Source of the DNA: JBAYIE01 sp965279165
GTDB lineage: Bacteria > Bacteroidota > Bacteroidia > UKL13-3
DNA length: 64,000 bases
Assembly (NCBI GenBank): GCA_965279165.1
Contig: OZ257140.1
Location: forward strand, 2,666,001 to 2,730,000
Direction: 5' to 3'
In this document: piece after piece, positions 45,000 to 53,914 of the stretch
How positions within the stretch are numbered: the stretch's first letter is position 1
How the letters are laid out: every line of letters begins with the position of its first letter
Translations under genes and position numbers: made by a program
Notes under the pieces: model-generated
What the model was told of the DNA's origin: nothing
Seen by the model: the letters and a program-made list of their open reading frames with translations, nothing else
The model's database searches: none

Positions 45000-45073
45000 A
45001 GTCTCGTAGCTCAGTTGGTTAGAGCGCTACACTGATAATGTAGAGGTCCCCAGTTCAAATCTGGGCGGGACTA
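45000..45073 (+). tRNA. tRNA-Ile (GAU)
   Basis: 74 nt in the 16S-23S spacer. Acceptor AGUCUCG/CGGGACU, D arm GCUC/GAGC, anticodon loop CUGAUAA with GAU, T loop UUCAAAU, discriminator A, CCA not encoded. Confidence 0.95.
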
Positions 45074-45087
45074 CACACACTGCTATT

Positions 45088-45161
45088 GGGGGATTAGCTC
45101 AGCTGGCTAGAGCACCTGCCTTGCACGCAGGGGGTCAACGGTTCGAATCCGTTATTCTCCA
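45088..45161 (+). tRNA. tRNA-Ala (UGC)
   Basis: 74 nt. Acceptor GGGGGAU pairs with AUUCUCC and contains the G3-U70 alanine identity pair; anticodon loop CUUGCAC; T arm AACGG-UUCGAAU-CCGUU; CCA not encoded. Intact, directly followed by its own broken 3' copy. Confidence 0.95.
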
Positions 45162-45183
45162 CAAAGGAAAATGACAACCGGTA

Positions 45184-45224
45184 AACGGTTCGTCCCGATA
45201 ACTATCGGGACCGTTATTCTCCAC
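45184..45224 (+). pseudogene. tRNA-Ala 3' fragment with an 18-nt palindrome in the T loop
   Basis: AACGGTTCG, then TCCCGATAACTATCGGGA (45193-45210), then CCGTTATTCTCCAC. The fragment repeats the T arm and acceptor 3' strand of the tRNA-Ala ending 23 nt upstream; the palindrome replaces T-loop AAT (positions 58-60). This is the same position hit in tRNA-Met copy A. Confidence 0.88.
45193..45210. repeat. 18-nt palindromic insert TCCCGATAACTATCGGGA
   Basis: Arms TCCCGATA/TATCGGGA with centre AC; a member of the family TCCCGATNNNTATCGGGA seen in the tRNA-Met copies 10 kb away. Confidence 0.9.
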
Positions 45225-45226
45225 CA

Positions 45227-45244
45227 ATTAAGGGAAACCTTAAT
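45227..45244 (+). other. GNRA-loop hairpin in the 16S-23S spacer
   Basis: TTAAGG-GAAA-CCTTAA, extended by one A-U pair, forms a compact 7-bp stem with a GAAA tetraloop between the tRNA-Ala fragment and the tRNA-like sequence. Confidence 0.5.
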
Positions 45245-45257
45245 CGTTCTTTACTTC

Positions 45258-45330
45258 TGGATACATAGCTCAATGGTAGAGCATTCCGTTAACCAACGGA
45301 AAGGTCAATGGTTCGAATCCATACAATCCA
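45258..45330 (+). pseudogene. tRNA-like sequence with an abnormal anticodon arm
   Basis: A good D arm (GCTC/GAGC), variable loop AAGGTC and T loop TTCGAAT are present. The acceptor pairs only in its outer five bases (TGGAT/ATCCA) and the anticodon arm is TTCCG-TTAACCAA-CGGAA (8-nt loop) or TTCCGTT-AACC-AACGGAA. Neither gives a standard 7-nt loop, so no anticodon can be assigned; an AAC reading would need a non-purine at position 37. I treat it as a damaged or unusual tRNA gene. Confidence 0.6.
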
Positions 45331-45352
45331 CAATTCACCTTTGGGTGAAGAA

Positions 45353-45382
45353 GTTCTTTGACATATTGAAAGAAAACACAAT
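45353..45382 (+). promoter_or_regulatory. BoxA-like site and 5' arm of the 23S processing stem
   Basis: GTTCTTTGA (45353-45361) followed by TATTGAAAGAAAACACAA, which complements 48306-48332 downstream of 23S with one small bulge. Confidence 0.75.
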
Positions 45383-45412
45383 TTTACATTAAAAACTTTA
45401 GGATATTTTAAT

Positions 45413-48288
<2,876 letters not shown>

Positions 48289-48305
48289 TTTATTCTATTG
48301 TTTGG

Positions 48306-48332
48306 TTGTGTTTTCTTTCAATTATTGTCAAA
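48306..48332 (+). promoter_or_regulatory. 3' arm of the 23S processing stem
   Basis: TTGTGTTTTCTTTCAAT...TTGTCAA, complementary to the 23S leader at 45358-45382. Confidence 0.75.
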
Positions 48333-48362
48333 TACATGATTCGTTCATGTATACGTTCTTTT

Positions 48363-48474
48363 TGGTGACTATTGCAATGGTGTCCACCTCTTCCCATTCC
48401 GAACAGAGTAGTTAAGCCCATTAGCGCAGATGATACTAGGATAAAACCCGGGAAAGTATGTCGTTGCCGGATCA
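48363..48474 (+). rRNA. rrf: 5S ribosomal RNA
   Basis: About 110 nt. TTCCCATTCCGAACAGAG...GTTAAGCCC is the conserved loop B/C region; the ends TGGTGACT...CGTTGCCGGA pair imperfectly. Terminator follows at once. Confidence 0.92.
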
Positions 48475-48475
48475 G

Positions 48476-48512
48476 TAAAAAAACCTCAACAGTAATGTTG
48501 GGGTTTTTTTTT
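48476..48512 (+). terminator. rRNA operon terminator
   Basis: AAACCTCAACA-GTAA-TGTTGGGGTTT (one G-U pair) followed by a long T tract. The 217 nt after it, up to 48729, contain nothing I recognise. Confidence 0.92.
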
Positions 48513-48729
48513 GCCCTTGCAGTTTTGGCTTTTCTCTTTCTCTTTCATGATTCAATACTATTTCTACCGGTTTCGTGGTTGCTTCATTAATTCCTTCCTC
48601 TACTTTCAAAAAAAGTTTTAACACAACGGTTCTTTTACCTTGCCCTTATCTTTTGAATAAGATTTTACCATGTTGTAATCCTTTTTGTTTTTATTTTGTT
48701 TCTATCAATAACCATTTGAACGATTAACT

Positions 48730-48963
48730 ATGGAAATGATTCTTATTTATCCGGTATTTATTGGAATCGCAATTGCCCAAGCCCAATATGCCCATACAAG
48801 AGGTCATTCTTCAAGATTATGGTTTGTAATCGCGTTGATTTTACCAATCATTTCTATTCCAATAATGTTTCTGATTAAAAAGAAAGAAAAACCCATGGTA
48901 GGATATCATGCCCCGGTCGACAGAACCAATAAAGACAAAGTATTATTTAAAAAGTCACCCTGA
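48730..48963 (+). CDS. Small membrane protein, unknown
   Basis: 77 aa with two hydrophobic helices (ILIYPVFIGIAIAQAQYA; LWFVIALILPIISIPIMFLI) and a basic tail (KKKEKPMVGYHAPVDRTNKDKVLFKKSP). It lies 30 bp before ccmC on the same strand, so it may belong to the ccm transcript. No family recognised. Confidence 0.6.
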   Translation: MEMILIYPVFIGIAIAQAQYAHTRGHSSRLWFVIALILPIISIPIMFLIKKKEKPMVGYHAPVDRTNKDKVLFKKSP

Positions 48964-48993
48964 TTATTCTTTTCATTTACTACATTCGCAACA

Positions 48994-49653
48994 GTGAAAA
49001 ACGGCTTGAAATATCTCGGAGTGCTTTGCGTATTATACGCCTTGGTTGCAGGTTTGTTGATGCCTGTTCCGGATTTACCTATTCTCGAGGAAACAATCAG
49101 AAACTTATTTTATCATGTTCCAATGTGGTTTGGAATGATATTACTCCTATTGGCTTCTATGATTCACGCCATTCGTTTTTTATCGAAACAAAATCCGGAT
49201 TCGGATCTCCGCTCGGCACAATATGCCAATATCGGTATCCTTTTTGGTTCCATGGGAATTGTTACCGGAATGATTTGGGCAAATTTTACGTGGGGTACAC
49301 CTTGGACCAATGACCCGAAACTGAATAGTGCAGCTATTGGAATGTTAATGTATCTGGCTTATCTGGTTTTGAGAGGTTCTATCGATGATCCTGAAAAGCG
49401 AGCAAGGGTTTCTGCTGTTTATAATATTTTCTGTTTCCCGGTTTATATCGTCCTGATTTTTATCCTACCCCGATTAACGGATTCATTACATCCCGGAAAT
49501 GGTGGTAACCCAGGTTTCAATAGCTATGATTTAGACAACCGCCTTCGGGTAATTTTCTATCCCGCTGTTCTTGGGTGGACTTTAATTGGTTTTTGGATAG
49601 CAGATTTAGGAATTAGATTCCAACGTCTTAAAAAAATAAAACACGATTTATAA
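48994..49653 (+). CDS. ccmC: Cytochrome c biogenesis protein CcmC (heme handling, WWD domain)
   Basis: 219 aa, GTG start. Six helices. LFYHVPMWFGMILLLLASMIHAI carries the first heme-ligand His, MIWANFTWGTPWTNDPKLNSAAIGMLMYLAY is the WWD motif, and DSLHPGNGG contains the second His. CcmC transfers heme to CcmE in the periplasm. Start of ccmD overlaps its stop (TAATG), then ccmE follows at 2 bp. No ccmA, ccmB, ccmF, ccmG or ccmH is in the window. Confidence 0.92.
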   Translation: MKNGLKYLGVLCVLYALVAGLLMPVPDLPILEETIRNLFYHVPMWFGMILLLLASMIHAIRFLSKQNPDSDLRSAQYANIGILFGSMGIVTGMIWANFTWGTPWTNDPKLNSAAIGMLMYLAYLVLRGSIDDPEKRARVSAVYNIFCFPVYIVLIFILPRLTDSLHPGNGGNPGFNSYDLDNRLRVIFYPAVLGWTLIGFWIADLGIRFQRLKKIKHDL

Positions 49654-49829
49654 TGACATTTTTATTGATCTTTCTTCAAGCTGTTACTTCTGCAACTCCA
49701 ACTGTTGAACCCCAGAATACAGGAAAAATTTATGTGGTGGTGGCCGTAATCGCTATATTATTTATTGGAATTACGACCTATTTGGTGCTTTTGGATAGAA
49801 ATATTAAAAAGTTAGAGAATAAAAATTAA
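49653..49829 (+). CDS. ccmD: CcmD-like small membrane protein
   Basis: 58 aa. The ATG at 49653 overlaps the ccmC stop (TAATG). One transmembrane helix (IYVVVAVIAILFIGITTYLVLL) follows a short polar stretch, then DRNIKKLENKN, a charged tail of the kind found in CcmD, which helps release heme-bound CcmE from CcmC. An upstream hydrophobic segment (TFLLIFLQAVTSA) may be a second helix or signal. Position between ccmC and ccmE makes the assignment firm despite the weak sequence. Confidence 0.85.
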   Translation: MTFLLIFLQAVTSATPTVEPQNTGKIYVVVAVIAILFIGITTYLVLLDRNIKKLENKN

Positions 49830-49831
49830 AG

Positions 49832-50215
49832 ATGAAAAAAACCTATATAATATTAATCGTATTGATTGCGGTTGCAATTGGAGCTATTGTGAGTACCTAT
49901 GGAGATGCCAGTACCTACGAAGATTTTAATGTAGCTGCTGAAAATCCCGGTAAAGAATTTCATATTGTTGGTGTTTTAGATTCAACTAAAACAAAAGAAT
50001 ATGATCCGAAAATTGACCCCAATTATTTTTCCTTTTATTTGATTGACGAAAAAGGAAATGAACGTAAGGTAATCTATCGTGCTCCCGAACCACAAGATTT
50101 CGAACGTTCAGAAAAAATTGTGATCATTGGGAAGATGGAAGGCGAAGAATTTCTTGCCTCAAAAATTTTATTAAAGTGTCCGAGTAAATACACCGAAGGT
50201 CAACCGGCTAAATAA
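49832..50215 (+). CDS. ccmE: CcmE heme chaperone, CxxxY variant
   Basis: 127 aa. N-terminal anchor (YIILIVLIAVAIGAIVSTYG), OB-fold core (EFHIVGVLDSTKTKEYDP, FSFYLIDEKGNERKVIYRAPEPQDFERSEKIVIIGKMEGEEFLASKILLKCPSKYTEG). Canonical CcmE binds heme at a His in HxxxY (VLAKHDENY). Here the aligned position is Cys in CPSKY, the CxxxY variant known from some archaea and sulfate reducers. Heme attachment should therefore differ chemically. Third gene of the ccm cluster, with no further ccm gene after it. Confidence 0.9.
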   Translation: MKKTYIILIVLIAVAIGAIVSTYGDASTYEDFNVAAENPGKEFHIVGVLDSTKTKEYDPKIDPNYFSFYLIDEKGNERKVIYRAPEPQDFERSEKIVIIGKMEGEEFLASKILLKCPSKYTEGQPAK

Positions 50216-50223
50216 GATTGAAA

Positions 50224-50883
50224 TTATCTTTCGCCAAATAAACTGCTACCAATTCTTATCATAGTGCTTCCTTCTTCGATGGCAATGCGATAATCGCTGC
50301 TCATTCCCATGGATAAAACCCCAAACCGAATCTGTGGATGTTGTATCATTACAAATTTATCGTAAATCTGTTTGAGGTATCTGAATTCCAGTTTCACTTT
50401 ATTGGTGAATTCGGTGTTGGAAGCCATCCCCATCAATCCTACAATCCGGATATTGCTTAGACTACCAAGTTGCACTTGTTGTAAAATTTCTTCTAATTCT
50501 TTTTCGTTGAGTCCGAATTTGGTATCTTCTGTAGCTATATAAACTTGCATCAAACATTCGATAATTCGGTTGTGTTTGAGAGCTTCTTTATTAATAGTTT
50601 CTAATAATTTATAGCTGTCAACGGAATGAATTAAGGCTACAAATCCTGCAATGTATTTTACTTTGTTGGTTTGCAAATGACCGATTAAATGCCATTCGAT
50701 ATCATTGGGTAGTTCAGCTTGCTTTTGAACCATTTCCTGTACCTTGTTTTCGCCAAATATTCTTTGCCCTGCCTGATAAGCCTCTATGATTAATGCTACC
50801 GGTTTGGTCTTGCTAACCGCCACCAATTGAATGTTTTCCGGAATTTGTGACTTGAATTGTTGAATATTTGCTGCTACAGACAT
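50224..50883 (-). CDS. yggS: YggS/YBL036C-family PLP-binding protein
   Basis: 219 aa from the ATG at 50883. LVAVSKTKPVALIIEAYQAG contains the PLP lysine, FGENKVQEMVQKQAELPNDIEWHLIGHLQTNKVKYIAG is the family signature, and FGVLSMGMSSDYRIAIEEGSTMIRIGSSLFGER closes the barrel. It maintains PLP homeostasis; no enzyme activity is established. Divergent from the DUF4296 gene with only 13 bp between the likely starts. Confidence 0.95.
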   Translation of the reverse strand: MSVAANIQQFKSQIPENIQLVAVSKTKPVALIIEAYQAGQRIFGENKVQEMVQKQAELPNDIEWHLIGHLQTNKVKYIAGFVALIHSVDSYKLLETINKEALKHNRIIECLMQVYIATEDTKFGLNEKELEEILQQVQLGSLSNIRIVGLMGMASNTEFTNKVKLEFRYLKQIYDKFVMIQHPQIRFGVLSMGMSSDYRIAIEEGSTMIRIGSSLFGER

Positions 50884-50896
50884 ATCTTTATACACG

Positions 50897-51307
50897 ATGA
50901 AACTGCTGCAAAAATATTTCTATCTGGGCATACTTTTACTATTTATTTGTTGCAACCAGGTAAATACCATTGAAGTTGCAAAGCCCGACAATCTTTTAAC
51001 GCATCAACAGATGTCGAATGTATTGGTGGATTTACATTTAATTGAATCGATTGGCGAAGTGGACCGAAATGAATCGGACAGCGCCAAGCAAATGGCATTT
51101 AACCGATACCAAACTGTTTATAAGAAATATGGAGTCGACGAAAAACAATTTAAAGAATCATTCAACTATTATAAAATGCAGCCGGTAGAAATCGATTCTA
51201 TTTATGCAGAGGTTATTGAAAAATTAGGAGCGATGGAAGCCGGATTAAATGCAGGTAAGCCCCATACCAGCTTATTTAATCAGGATTCCGCTGGCATGAA
51301 CCGATAA
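50897..51307 (+). CDS. DUF4296 lipoprotein
   Basis: 136 aa. The hydrophobic start ends LLLFICC with a lipobox Cys. LLTHQQMSNVLVDLHLIES and KKYGVDEKQFKESFNYYKMQPVEIDSIYAEVIEKL are the DUF4296 signature, a small helical Bacteroidota domain of unknown role. Its last 36 bp overlap, on the opposite strand, the end of the convergent DUF4920 gene. Confidence 0.82.
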   Translation: MKLLQKYFYLGILLLFICCNQVNTIEVAKPDNLLTHQQMSNVLVDLHLIESIGEVDRNESDSAKQMAFNRYQTVYKKYGVDEKQFKESFNYYKMQPVEIDSIYAEVIEKLGAMEAGLNAGKPHTSLFNQDSAGMNR

Positions 51308-51670
51308 TTTTTTATCCCCTTCCAATTCTTTTATTGCTATTCCGTTAACCAAGGCGGTTTTGTTTTCAATATGCAAAGGTAAAACGAATGCTTGGCTATC
51401 AATTTCAATTAATAAATCTTCCCCATTTTCGTTTTTAAGGGTTAACCAGCATCCTTCTCCCTTACAATAATTGCTGATTACGCCACTTACTTGTATCGGA
51501 ATATTATTCCCTGAATCCAATAGATGGATTACATCCGAAACGGATTTGGGCTCATTTTCAGTAAATGCTATTCCGAATTCGCCGGTCTGAGGCATTTTTG
51601 CCCTTGGGTCGCTATTGCATCCCAATATAAAAAGTATCGTAATAAAGAAAATCGCAGTGTGTTTTTTCAT
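51272..51670 (-). CDS. DUF4920 lipoprotein
   Basis: 132 aa from the ATG at 51670 (MKKHTAIFFITILFILGCNS), lipobox LILGC-like. VSGVISNYCKGEGCWLTLKNENGEDLLIEI is an OB-type beta structure with a conserved Cys pair typical of DUF4920. The end overlaps the convergent DUF4296 gene by 36 bp, so the C-termini of two genes share the same DNA. Confidence 0.82.
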   Translation of the reverse strand: MKKHTAIFFITILFILGCNSDPRAKMPQTGEFGIAFTENEPKSVSDVIHLLDSGNNIPIQVSGVISNYCKGEGCWLTLKNENGEDLLIEIDSQAFVLPLHIENKTALVNGIAIKELEGDKKLSVHASGILIK

Positions 51671-51750
51671 GGTGTCTGAAATAAGTATTCGAAATAAATA
51701 CATTTGAACAGATTTGTTTCTTAATTTGTAATATTTATACAGAAGTACCC

Positions 51751-52317
51751 ATGATTATTCACGAAAACACCTTGATTTCAGAAGATATTTTAGAGAAACA
51801 TTTCATTTGCGATTTGGGTAAATGCAAAGGTGCATGCTGTATCGAAGGGGAGTTTGGGGCACCATTACTGAAATCTGAAATCCCAATCATCGAATTTGAA
51901 TTAGAAAATATTAAACCCTATTTAACTTTGGAGTCGGTAAAAGATATCGAAAAAAGAGGGGTATGGGAAATGGATGTCGACAAGGAAGAAGTAACCACTT
52001 GTTTGCCTACAGGAGAATGTAATTTTTCGTTTCGTGATAAACTTGGAGTATTAAGCTGTGGAATCGAACAGGCATGGAAAGAAGGGAAAACTACCTTTCG
52101 CAAACCCATCTCATGCCATTTGTATCCGATACGAATATCAACCGTTGGAGAATACGAAGCCTTGAATTATCACCGTTGGGAGGTATGTAAACCGGCGTGT
52201 AAATTAGGGGCTAAACATAAGGTGCCGGTTTATTCCTTTTTAAAAGAGGCATTGATTAGAAAGTTTGGGGAAGATTGGTATAAGGAATTGTCTTTGATTG
52301 CAGATAGTAAAAGATAA
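51751..52317 (+). CDS. DUF3109 family cysteine-rich protein
   Basis: 188 aa. The Cys-rich opening CDLGKCKGACCIEGEFGAPL and later cysteines (TTCLPTGECNFSF, SCGIEQAWKEGKT, PISCHLYPIRI, VCKPACKLG) define DUF3109, related to the zinc/iron-chelating YkgJ group. A metal cluster or zinc site is likely. Physiological role unknown. A terminator lies directly after the stop. Confidence 0.88.
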   Translation: MIIHENTLISEDILEKHFICDLGKCKGACCIEGEFGAPLLKSEIPIIEFELENIKPYLTLESVKDIEKRGVWEMDVDKEEVTTCLPTGECNFSFRDKLGVLSCGIEQAWKEGKTTFRKPISCHLYPIRISTVGEYEALNYHRWEVCKPACKLGAKHKVPVYSFLKEALIRKFGEDWYKELSLIADSKR

Positions 52318-52318
52318 A

Positions 52319-52348
52319 AAAAACCGGTCAGAAATTCTAACCGGTTTT
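52319..52348. terminator. Bidirectional terminator
   Basis: AAACCGGT and ACCGGTTT pair across an 11-nt loop, with A and T tracts. It serves the DUF3109 gene (plus) and the ferredoxin gene (minus). Confidence 0.88.
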
Positions 52349-52371
52349 AACTATAAGGATGCTAATCAATT

Positions 52372-52716
52372 TTAAGCGTGCATTTTTTCTTTCTTGCCTT
52401 GTAAAACTTCTTTGCTTTCTACGTGATCCGGATCAGGGATACAGCAGTCAACCGGACAAACAGCCGCACATTGAGGTTCTTCGTGGAAACCCACACATTC
52501 GGTACATTTTGCAGGAACGATATAATACGTGTCGTTTGAAACAGGAGCATTGCGTTTCGCCACATCAATATCAGCGCCATCCACATTAATAGTGCCTTTC
52601 AGATTGTTTCCATCTGCCCAAGCCCATTCAGCACCAGATTCGTAAATTGCGTTGTTGGGACATTCCGGTTCGCAAGCCCCGCAATTGATACATTCGTCGG
52701 TAATAATAATAGCCAT
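52372..52716 (-). CDS. Dicluster 4Fe-4S ferredoxin
   Basis: 114 aa. First cluster CINCGACEPECP, second CTECVGFHEEPQCAAVCPVDCC with the long C-x8-C spacing of the YfhL/Alvin-type ferredoxins. Many acidic residues surround the sites. A low-potential electron carrier in the cytoplasm. It is divergent (72 bp) from a LuxC-type acyl-CoA reductase, a common neighbour in Bacteroidota, which suggests a shared role though this is not proven. Confidence 0.93.
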   Translation of the reverse strand: MAIIITDECINCGACEPECPNNAIYESGAEWAWADGNNLKGTINVDGADIDVAKRNAPVSNDTYYIVPAKCTECVGFHEEPQCAAVCPVDCCIPDPDHVESKEVLQGKKEKMHA

Positions 52717-52788
52717 ATTGTAATTATTAATTATAAAATTTACAGATGCAAGTTAAGTTTTGTTGATTTGCACACAAAATAAATTCTT

Positions 52789-53793
52789 ATGAATTTTCAA
52801 CAAATCAAGACTGCCTTTATAAAATTAGGACAAAGCTTCGAAAAGTGGTCAGAATCTGAGGCTTCTGTGTTTCATGAAGCCTATATTCATAACAATTGGT
52901 TCACCCGCGAAAATGTGATAAAAGTCTTAAAATCCTGGTCGGGCCAATTAACAGAGGAGAAATTATCGAAATGGCTTTCAGATTTTGAACAAAAAGAGCA
53001 TACTCCGAAACAAGTTGCAATTATCATGGCAGGGAATATTCCTTTGGTTGGTTTACACGATTTACTATGCGTATTATTGAGTGGAAATAAAGCTTTGGTC
53101 AAACTTTCTTCGGATGATACCGTATTGATGAAATATGTTATGCAAGAGTTAATTCGTATCGATCCATTATTGGAGAAAAGCATAGAAATAGTCGAAGAAA
53201 GATTACCCAAAGCGTATGATGCCGTGATAGCCACCGGAAGCAATAATACCAACCGATATTTTGAATATTATTTTAAAGATAAACCAAGTTTATTACGGAA
53301 AAACAGGAGCAGTGTTGGAATTCTTACCGGTAACGAAACCCCGGAAGATTTTAAGAAATTAGGGGAAGATATATTCACTTATTTCGGTTTGGGATGTAGG
53401 AATGTATCTAAACTTTATGTACCCGATTCGTATGATTTTACCTTGATGCTGGATAATTTTATTTCGTTTGCACCCATTGTCGACCATAACAAATATGCAA
53501 ACAACTATACCTATCATAAATCCATCTTTTTAATGAATTTGACACAGCATCTCGACAATGGCTTTTTGTTAGTAAAACAAGATAAACGAATTGCTTCCCC
53601 TTTGTCGGTTTTGTTTTATGAGCACTATACTTCGGAGGAAATGTTGGCGCAATTATTACAAGATAGTAATGAAGAAATTCAGTGTGTGGTTGGTAAGACT
53701 ACCGGTTATATACCCTTTGGACAAGCGCAACTTCCCGAACTTTGGGATTATGCGGATGGGGTAAATACCATGGAATTTCTGGATGGTTTATAA
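52789..53793 (+). CDS. LuxC-family acyl-CoA reductase
   Basis: 334 aa. KQVAIIMAGNIPLVGLHDLLCVLLSGN and LVKLSSDDTVLMKYVM are the N-terminal nucleotide-binding signature, NRYFEYYFKDKPSLLRKNRSSVGILTG follows, and YFGLGCRNVSKLYVP contains the catalytic Cys. LuxC reduces acyl groups to aldehydes with NADPH; Bacteroidota members stand outside lux operons and their product is uncertain. Shorter than Vibrio LuxC (about 480 aa), as usual for this group. Confidence 0.85.
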   Translation: MNFQQIKTAFIKLGQSFEKWSESEASVFHEAYIHNNWFTRENVIKVLKSWSGQLTEEKLSKWLSDFEQKEHTPKQVAIIMAGNIPLVGLHDLLCVLLSGNKALVKLSSDDTVLMKYVMQELIRIDPLLEKSIEIVEERLPKAYDAVIATGSNNTNRYFEYYFKDKPSLLRKNRSSVGILTGNETPEDFKKLGEDIFTYFGLGCRNVSKLYVPDSYDFTLMLDNFISFAPIVDHNKYANNYTYHKSIFLMNLTQHLDNGFLLVKQDKRIASPLSVLFYEHYTSEEMLAQLLQDSNEEIQCVVGKTTGYIPFGQAQLPELWDYADGVNTMEFLDGL

Positions 53794-53802
53794 CTTGATT
53801 GA

Positions 53803-53829
53803 TTTGATAGGTAAAGTTTTATATATTTG
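53803..53829 (+). promoter_or_regulatory. Candidate promoter of the helicase gene
   Basis: TTTG at 53803-53806 and TATATTTG at 53822-53829. The spacing (15 nt) is shorter than the usual 17-23, so it is a weak call; the -7 match is perfect. Confidence 0.4.
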
Positions 53830-53914
53830 TTTTAGTGGTTTTTCAATACAGTAGGAAGAACTGCAATTGCCATGATGGAATTAAATATACTACTGAAATT
53901 AAATTCAAACGCCT

